Shown: one piece after another, positions 12,901-17,130 of the stretch
How the letters are laid out: each line of letters starts with the position of its first letter
Numbering within the stretch: the stretch's first letter is position 1
Assembly (NCBI GenBank): GCA_036566745.1
Contig: DATCVR010000373.1
Coordinates: 1 to 17,130, forward strand
Direction of reading: 5' to 3'
From: DATCVR01 sp036566745
Lineage (GTDB): Bacteria; Actinomycetota; Actinomycetes; Jiangellales; Jiangellaceae
DNA length: 17,130 nucleotides
Made by a program: the position numbers and the translations under genes
Notes under the pieces: generated by a model
The model's database searches: none
What the model was told of the DNA's origin: nothing
Seen by the model: the letters and a program-made list of their open reading frames with translations, nothing else

Positions 12901-13599
12901 GTGTCCGAACCACAGTCGCCCGTCGATGATGTCGAGGCCGTCCCCACCCCCGACGCCGAGGATGCTGCCTCGACGCCGAGCGAGGACGTGCCCGCCGCCG
13001 ACGCCGAGCAGCCCGACCCGCTGGAGGAGTTCCGCCGGGTCCTGCGCGCCAAGCCCGGCGACTGGTACGTCGTCCAGACGTACTCCGGCATGGAGAACCG
13101 CGTGCGGACGAACCTCGAGAGTCGCATCGGCAGCCTCAACATGGAGGACTTCATCTTCGAGGTGGAGGTTCCCACCGAAGAGGTCGCCGAGATCAAGAAC
13201 GGCCAGCGCAAGCTCGTCAAGCGCAACCGCTTCCCCGGCTACGTCCTCGTCCGCATGGACATGAGCGACGAGTCGTGGGCGGCCGTTCGGCACACCCCGG
13301 CCGTCACCGGTTTCGTCGGCCACGCCCACCAGCCCCTCCCGCTCAACCTCGACGAGGTCGAGCGGTGGCTGGCTCCCGAGGTCACCGAGCAGGCCAAGCC
13401 GTCCGACGAGAAGAAGCAGGTCGAGGTCGTCGACTTCGAGGTCGGCGACTCCGTCATGGTCGTCGACGGCCCGTTCGCCACCCTGCACGCCACGATCAAC
13501 GAGATCAATCCCGACTCTCAGAAGATCAAGGGTCTGGTCGAGATCTTCGGCCGCGAGACTCCCGTCGAGCTGTCGTTCAACCAGATCCAGAAGCTCTGA
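12901..13599 (+). CDS. nusG: Transcription termination/antitermination factor NusG
   Basis: NusG binds RNA polymerase and couples transcription to Rho and the ribosome. The 232-residue protein has an acidic N-terminal extension of about 45 residues typical of actinobacteria. An NGN domain follows, from DWYVVQTYSGMENRVRTNLESRI to RNRFPGYVLVRMDM, with TPAVTGFVG after it. The C-terminal KOW domain reads VGDSVMVVDGPFATLHATINEIN to VELSFNQIQKL. The start is GTG 12901 (MSEPQSPVDDVEAV). The best purine-rich stretch, AGGAGGAAGAAG, is 9-14 bases away, a somewhat long spacing, but no other start codon is close. Confidence 0.96.
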   Translation: MSEPQSPVDDVEAVPTPDAEDAASTPSEDVPAADAEQPDPLEEFRRVLRAKPGDWYVVQTYSGMENRVRTNLESRIGSLNMEDFIFEVEVPTEEVAEIKNGQRKLVKRNRFPGYVLVRMDMSDESWAAVRHTPAVTGFVGHAHQPLPLNLDEVERWLAPEVTEQAKPSDEKKQVEVVDFEVGDSVMVVDGPFATLHATINEINPDSQKIKGLVEIFGRETPVELSFNQIQKL

Positions 13600-13669
13600 C
13601 GAACCCGCCGTACGAGCCGACCGGCACGCACGGAAACTGCACCACCAGTTCACGACAAGGACCCGAGGA

Positions 13670-14101
13670 ATGCCCCCGAAGAAGAAGGTCGCAGGCCTGA
13701 TCAAGCTCCAGATCCAGGCCGGCCAGGCGACTCCGGCGCCGCCGGTCGGCCCCGCGCTGGGCCAGCACGGCGTCAACATCATGGAGTTCTGCAAGGCCTA
13801 CAACGCGGCCACCGAGTCGCAGCGCGGCAACGTCGTGCCGGTGGAGATCACGGTCTACGAGGACCGCTCGTTCACCTTCGTCACGAAGACCCCGCCGGCC
13901 GCGAAGCTGATCCTCAAGGCCGCAGGCATCGACAAGGGCTCCGGCGAACCGCAGAAGACCAAGGTCGCCAAGATCACCCGCGACCAGCTCCGCGCCATCG
14001 CCGAGACGAAGATGCCCGACCTCAACGCCAACGACCTCGACGCCGCCGAGAAGATCATCGCCGGCACCGCCCGCCAGATGGGCGTCACCATCGAGGGCTG
14101 A
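13670..14101 (+). CDS. rplK: 50S ribosomal protein L11
   Basis: A 143-residue protein beginning MPPKKKVAGLIKLQIQAGQA, with the hallmark PAPPVGPALGQHGVNIMEFCKAYNA near residues 22-46 and the C-terminal rRNA-binding domain ending ARQMGVTIEG. It forms the GTPase-associated stalk base and is needed for RelA/Rel activation. GAGGA lies just before the ATG. It follows nusG by 70 bases with no terminator in between, so it is likely part of the secE-nusG-rplK-rplA operon. Confidence 0.98.
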   Translation: MPPKKKVAGLIKLQIQAGQATPAPPVGPALGQHGVNIMEFCKAYNAATESQRGNVVPVEITVYEDRSFTFVTKTPPAAKLILKAAGIDKGSGEPQKTKVAKITRDQLRAIAETKMPDLNANDLDAAEKIIAGTARQMGVTIEG

Positions 14102-14124
14102 CGCCCACCGCGTCAGCATCCAGT

Positions 14125-14160
14125 GGGAGGGCCACGCGCTGGCCCGCACCACGACCTCCC
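14125..14160 (+). repeat. Inverted repeats between rplK and rplA
   Basis: In the 79-base gap, GGGCCA (14129-14134) and TGGCCC (14140-14145) form a 6-bp stem with a five-base loop. An alternative outer pairing joins GGGAGG (14125-14130) and CCTCCC (14155-14160). The hairpin could tune rplA translation or bind L1. There is no T run, so a terminator is unlikely. Confidence 0.4.
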
Positions 14161-14180
14161 GACACACCCAGGAGACAGCA

Positions 14181-14891
14181 ATGAAGCGCAGCAAGGCCTA
14201 CCGGGCCGCAGCTGAGAAGATCGACTACTCCCGCCTGTACGCCCCGGGCGAGGCGGTCCGCCTCGCCAAGGAGACCTCCGGCACCAAGTACGACGCCACG
14301 GTCGAGGTCGCCCTCCGGCTCGGGGTCGACCCCCGCAAGGCCGACCAGATGGTGCGCGGCACCGTCAACCTTCCGCACGGCACCGGCAAGACCGCTCGGG
14401 TCCTGGTCTTCGCCGTGGGCCCGAAGGCGGACGAGGCCACGGCCGCGGGCGCCGACATCGTCGGTGGCGACGAGCTGATCGAGGAGGTCCAGGGCGGCCG
14501 TCTCGACTTCGACGCCGTGGTCGCCACCCCCGACCTCATGGGCAAGGTCGGGCGGCTGGGCCGGGTGCTCGGTCCGCGTGGCCTGATGCCCAACCCCAAG
14601 ACCGGCACGGTCACCGTCGACGTCGCGAAGGCCGTCACCGAGATCAAGGGTGGCAAGATCGAGTTCCGCACCGACCGGCACGCCAACCTCCATTTCGTGA
14701 TCGGCAAGGTGTCGTTCACGGCCGAGGCGCTGGCCGACAACTACGCCGCGGCGCTCGACGAGATCAACCGTCTCAAGCCCTCCGCCGCGAAGGGCCGTTA
14801 CATCCAGAAGGCCACGCTCACGACCACCATGGGCCCGGGCATCCCGCTCGACCCGTCCAAGGTTCGTGCATCGGAGTCCGCCGACGCGTGA
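14181..14891 (+). CDS. rplA: 50S ribosomal protein L1
   Basis: A 236-residue L1, normal length, starting MKRSKAYRAAAEKID with AGGAGA upstream. It contains the conserved GRLGRVLGPRGLMPNPKTGTV near residues 123-147 and the C-terminal TLTTTMGPGIPLDPSKV. It binds 23S rRNA at the L1 stalk and in many bacteria represses its own operon. Here the operon ends straight after it at a strong terminator, so L10/L7-L12 are transcribed separately. Confidence 0.98.
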   Translation: MKRSKAYRAAAEKIDYSRLYAPGEAVRLAKETSGTKYDATVEVALRLGVDPRKADQMVRGTVNLPHGTGKTARVLVFAVGPKADEATAAGADIVGGDELIEEVQGGRLDFDAVVATPDLMGKVGRLGRVLGPRGLMPNPKTGTVTVDVAKAVTEIKGGKIEFRTDRHANLHFVIGKVSFTAEALADNYAAALDEINRLKPSAAKGRYIQKATLTTTMGPGIPLDPSKVRASESADA

Positions 14892-14934
14892 CCCGGGGTA
14901 GGGTCGCGCTCCTGGATGCGTACCGACCACCCTC

Positions 14935-14979
14935 CGACCGCCGCGGTCCCGTCTCAGGGGTCGCGGCGGTCGACGTTTT
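14935..14979 (+). terminator. Rho-independent terminator after rplA
   Basis: CGACCGCCGCG (14935-14945) pairs with CGCGGCGGTCG (14962-14972). The inner GTCCC/GGGGT continues the stem to 16 pairs, two of them wobbles, around a GTCTCA loop. ACG and TTTT follow. The T run ends 15 bases before the next ATG. Confidence 0.9.
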
Positions 14980-14994
14980 GTGAGGATCAGCTCG

Positions 14995-16734
14995 ATGCCG
15001 GTGACCACACTCGTTCCGGAGACCACGGCGCGGCTGCGTCGAGGGTTGCCGAAGCTGGGCAAGGTTCCGGTGCTGAGCACGTTCGTTCGCTGGTTGCGCC
15101 TCGACTTCGGCGGTGTGATCGGCGCGGCGTTCTTCTTCTGCCTGTCACTGACCCCCTCGCTGCTGCCCCGGCCGTGGCTGTACCAGGCGGTCGTCAGCGG
15201 GCTCACCGCGGCCATCGGCTACGCCCTCGGCGCCATGGCCGGCTCGGTGATCCGGTTCCTCACCCACCGGATCCGGCGCGGCTGGACCCCGGCGCGGCGC
15301 ACCGTGCTCGTCGCCTGGTGGCTGTGCGCGGTCGTCGGCGGCGGCACGGCCGCGTGGTACCTCACGGCGGCGGCGCGGTGGCAGACCCAGCTGCGTGCCC
15401 TCATGAGCGTCGAGAGCCCCGGACCCAACCACTACCTCCTGATCCTTTTGCTGGCCGGCGCGCTGTTCCTGGGACTCATCGGGGTCGGCCGAGCCGTGCG
15501 CGGCGCCTCGCGATGGCTGCGGCGCCTGCTCGCCCGCTGGGTGCCGCTGCCGGTCGCGCTGGTCGTGTCGGTGCTGTGCGTGGCCTACGTGGCGCTGTGG
15601 TCGTGGAACGGCGTCTTGTACCCGACGTTGCTGGGCGTGGCCAACAACGCGTTCGCGGCCGTCAACCAGGAGACCGAGGCCGGCAACAACGCGCCTGCCA
15701 GTGCGACCCACTCCGGGGGCCCTGGATCCTTGGTGAGCTGGGAGTCGTTGGGCCGCAAGGGTCGCGAGTTCGTCTCGTCCGGGCCTACCGTCGACGATCT
15801 CGAGGCGTTCCGCGGCGAGCCGGCCCTGGATCCGGTGCGCGCCTACATCGGCATGGACTCCGCGGAGACCCCCGCTGGGCTGGCCTCGCTCGCGGTGCGT
15901 GAGCTCGAGCGGGCCGACGGGTTCGACCGCGAGGTCCTGGTCGTGGTGACCACCACCGGCACCGGGTGGGTCGACGCCGCCGCGGCAGATGCGCTCGAGT
16001 ACCTCTACAACGGCGACAGCGCGATCGTCACTGTGCAGTACTCGTACCTGCCGAGCTGGATCTCGTTCGTGGCCGACCAGGAGCAGGTCCAGATCGCCGG
16101 GCGAGCGCTGTTCGACGCCGTGTACGACGAGTGGTCGCAGCTGCCGGAGGCCACCCGGCCCCGGCTGCTCGTCTACGGCGAGAGCCTGGGCGGGCTGGGC
16201 AGCGGTGCGGCCTTCGACGACCTCGACGACCTCACCTCGAAGGTCGACGGCGCGCTGTGGGTGGGCACCCCGACCCGGCAGGCGCTGCGGACCCACTTCA
16301 CCGCCGAGCGCGAGCCCGGGTCGCCGGCCCGGCTGCCGGTGTACGACGACGGCCGCACCGTCCGGTTCTGGGGCGGCTGGCAGGAACCCCTCGACCTCGA
16401 CGACGGATGGAAGACCCCGCGCGTGCTCTACCTCCAGCACGCCTCCGACCCGGTGGCGTTCTGGGCGCCGGAGCTGATCTGGTCCCAGCCCGACTGGCTG
16501 ATGGAGGAGCACGGCCCCGACGTCCTGCCGAACTTCGACTGGTACCCGTTCGTGACGTTCTGGCAGATCGCGGCCGACATGGCGGTGTCGGCGAAGGTGC
16601 CGGCGGGGCACGCCCACAACTACGGCGGCGAGCTCGTCGACGCCTGGCTCGCCATCGCGCCCCCCGACGACTGGCCGGCCGAGCGCACCCAGGACCTGCG
16701 CGACATGGTCCACTCGTTCGTGCCCACTCCCTGA
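14995..16734 (+). CDS. Membrane-anchored alpha/beta hydrolase (Abhydrolase_9 family)
   Basis: A 579-residue protein with an N-terminal membrane part of about 230 residues, matching the Abhydrolase_9_N layout. Hydrophobic segments include GVIGAAFFFCLSLTPSLL, QAVVSGLTAAIGYALGAMAG, TVLVAWWLCAVVGGGTAAWYL, YLLILLLAGALFLGLIGVG and VALVVSVLCVAYVALWSW. A C-terminal hydrolase domain follows. The nucleophile elbow is YGESLGG and a late HASDPVAFW supplies the acid. GHAHNYGGE near residue 541 supplies the His. The family (formerly DUF2319) occurs mainly in actinobacteria and has no settled substrate; an envelope lipid or ester is a guess. ATG 14995 has GAGGA eight bases upstream; GTG 14980 is less likely because it abuts the terminator T run. 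It interrupts the usual rplA-rplJ order. Confidence 0.88.
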   Translation: MPVTTLVPETTARLRRGLPKLGKVPVLSTFVRWLRLDFGGVIGAAFFFCLSLTPSLLPRPWLYQAVVSGLTAAIGYALGAMAGSVIRFLTHRIRRGWTPARRTVLVAWWLCAVVGGGTAAWYLTAAARWQTQLRALMSVESPGPNHYLLILLLAGALFLGLIGVGRAVRGASRWLRRLLARWVPLPVALVVSVLCVAYVALWSWNGVLYPTLLGVANNAFAAVNQETEAGNNAPASATHSGGPGSLVSWESLGRKGREFVSSGPTVDDLEAFRGEPALDPVRAYIGMDSAETPAGLASLAVRELERADGFDREVLVVVTTTGTGWVDAAAADALEYLYNGDSAIVTVQYSYLPSWISFVADQEQVQIAGRALFDAVYDEWSQLPEATRPRLLVYGESLGGLGSGAAFDDLDDLTSKVDGALWVGTPTRQALRTHFTAEREPGSPARLPVYDDGRTVRFWGGWQEPLDLDDGWKTPRVLYLQHASDPVAFWAPELIWSQPDWLMEEHGPDVLPNFDWYPFVTFWQIAADMAVSAKVPAGHAHNYGGELVDAWLAIAPPDDWPAERTQDLRDMVHSFVPTP

Positions 16735-16763
16735 GTAGGGGCCAGAGGTCCGGTGCAGCCGTG

Positions 16764-16780
16764 CCGGCGGGCGCCGGTTT
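16764..16780 (+). terminator. Weak hairpin terminator after the hydrolase gene
   Basis: CCGGC (16764-16768) and GCCGG (16773-16777) form a 5-bp stem with a four-base loop, followed by TTT. It stands about 30 bases after the stop and abuts the rplJ -35 box. Confidence 0.35.
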
Positions 16781-16807
16781 GGTGATGTCGCGCCCGGCCC
16801 GTATCAT
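16779..16807 (+). promoter_or_regulatory. rplJ promoter
   Basis: TTGGTG (16779-16784) and TATCAT (16802-16807) are 17 bases apart, the best sigma-70-type match in the window. Transcription would start near 16814, just before the conserved CCAAAGACCGCCGGT, leaving a leader of about 218 bases. Confidence 0.75.
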
Positions 16808-16813
16808 CGACGG

Positions 16814-17031
16814 TGCCAAAGACCGCCGGTCTCACATCCCAGTTCCATCCAGCTCGGCTGAGCTGACCACGGGGTGCTGACGAAGGTCCCGCGCCATGCG
16901 GGCGGCCCGCGCAGGTGAGAGTGTGACGCCCACGCCCGCGAGCGTGGCCGACGCCCCCGCGCCTGCGCCGGGGCGTTTTTTCATGGGCGCGGGCGGCCGG
17001 TCACCCGTAAGACACCCGCAGAAGGAGTCCC
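16814..17031 (+). ncRNA. Ribosomal protein L10 leader region (rplJ 5' UTR)
   Basis: This leader, with no ORF of note, holds elements that resemble the actinobacterial L10 leader (L10-L12 binding RNA): CCAAAGACCGCCGGT near 16816-16830, a CCCGC-gccat-GCGGG hairpin at 16888-16902 and CCCGCGCAGGTGAGA at 16906-16920. A CCACGC/GCGTGG hairpin (16930-16947) follows, then an intrinsic terminator. L10 with L7/L12 is known to bind such leaders to repress its own operon. Assignment rests on remembered family features and position; boundaries are approximate. Confidence 0.7.
16951..16981 (+). terminator. Intrinsic terminator (attenuator) in the rplJ leader
   Basis: ACGCCCC (16951-16957) pairs with GGGGCGT (16970-16976). 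An inner GCG/CGC extends the stem past a C-C mismatch, and six T residues follow (16976-16981). It lies between the rplJ promoter and the rplJ start, so it can only act as an attenuator or leader terminator. Confidence 0.85.
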
Positions 17032-17130
17032 ATGGCGAGGCCTGACAAGGCAGCCGCGGTCGCCGAGCTTGCCGACGAGTTCCGCAGCTCGAACGCCGTC
17101 GTGCTGACCGAGTACCGCGGCCTCACCGTC
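17032..17130 (+). CDS. rplJ: 50S ribosomal protein L10 (5' end only)
   Basis: Thirty-three codons are present before the window ends: MARPDKAAAVAELADEF, then SSNAVVLTEYRGLTV. This is the conserved N-terminal L10 sequence, which anchors to 23S rRNA and carries the L7/L12 stalk dimers. GAAGGAG lies just before the ATG. rplL is expected next. Confidence 0.95.
   Translation, partial: MARPDKAAAVAELADEFRSSNAVVLTEYRGLTV

Noticed and set aside
15145..16713. A 522-codon minus-strand frame under the hydrolase gene
   Set aside because: Shadow of the Abhydrolase_9 gene; His/Arg/Gly-rich with no domain.
1..17130. CRISPR arrays, insertion sequences, toxin-antitoxin or phage defence genes
   Set aside because: No regularly spaced repeats, transposase, nuclease or toxin motifs seen; the window is chromosomal core with a few accessory small genes.

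Overview
The window is high-GC, gene-dense DNA with near-uniform G/C at third codon positions, frequent GTG (and one TTG) starts and purine-rich ribosome binding sites. This is typical of an actinobacterium. The gene order rpmG – two MaoC-like dehydratases – murB … tRNA-Trp – secE – nusG – rplK – rplA … rplJ is a classic actinobacterial chromosomal backbone. In mycobacteria the same place is rpmG–hadABC–trpT–secE–nusG–rplK–rplA. Family resemblance of KorA and of the locus as a whole suggests Nocardioidaceae or a relative; that placement is inference. I see no phage, insertion sequence, CRISPR or plasmid signature.

Layout. (1) 1–2734, minus strand: korAB, a ferredoxin-dependent 2-oxoglutarate oxidoreductase; korB is cut by the window edge and korA probably starts at a TTG. 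(2) 3036–4752: htpX on plus, then on minus a small membrane-protein gene that looks frameshifted, then the YajQ-family gene. (3) 4786–5565: three tRNA genes (Tyr, Thr, Met) and rpmG, separated by hairpins and carrying TANNNT-type -10 boxes. (4) 5599–7523: HadA-like and HadB-like dehydratases and murB, each overlapping the next by 8 bases. (5) 7580–8538: a short leaderless reading frame ending in three consecutive Cys codons, followed by a PIG-L/LmbE deacetylase whose Shine-Dalgarno sequence is complementary to the Cys-codon stretch. (6) 8567–12183, minus strand: a YtrA-type GntR regulator with a tiny membrane protein and a 32-bp palindromic operator candidate, then adenosine deaminase, a class I aminotransferase and a four-helix membrane protein. 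(7) 12339–17130, plus strand: tRNA-Trp, secE, nusG, rplK, rplA, a terminator, a large membrane-bound alpha/beta hydrolase, then the rplJ promoter, L10-leader region with terminator, and the first 33 codons of rplJ.

How the parts work together. Regions 3, 4 and 7 are the translation, export and envelope core: tRNAs, L33, SecE, NusG, L11, L1, L10, MurB and acyl dehydratases. Region 5 is the most interesting part. The leader peptide, with its promoter-to-GTG spacing and its antiparallel match to the downstream ribosome binding site, has the architecture of the cysteine-responsive leaderless attenuators described in mycobacteria. Here it controls a single deacetylase of the superfamily that contains the mycothiol enzymes MshB and Mca, which would tie that enzyme to cysteine or thiol status. 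Region 6 shows a likely self-repressing GntR unit whose operator covers the -10 of its own promoter.
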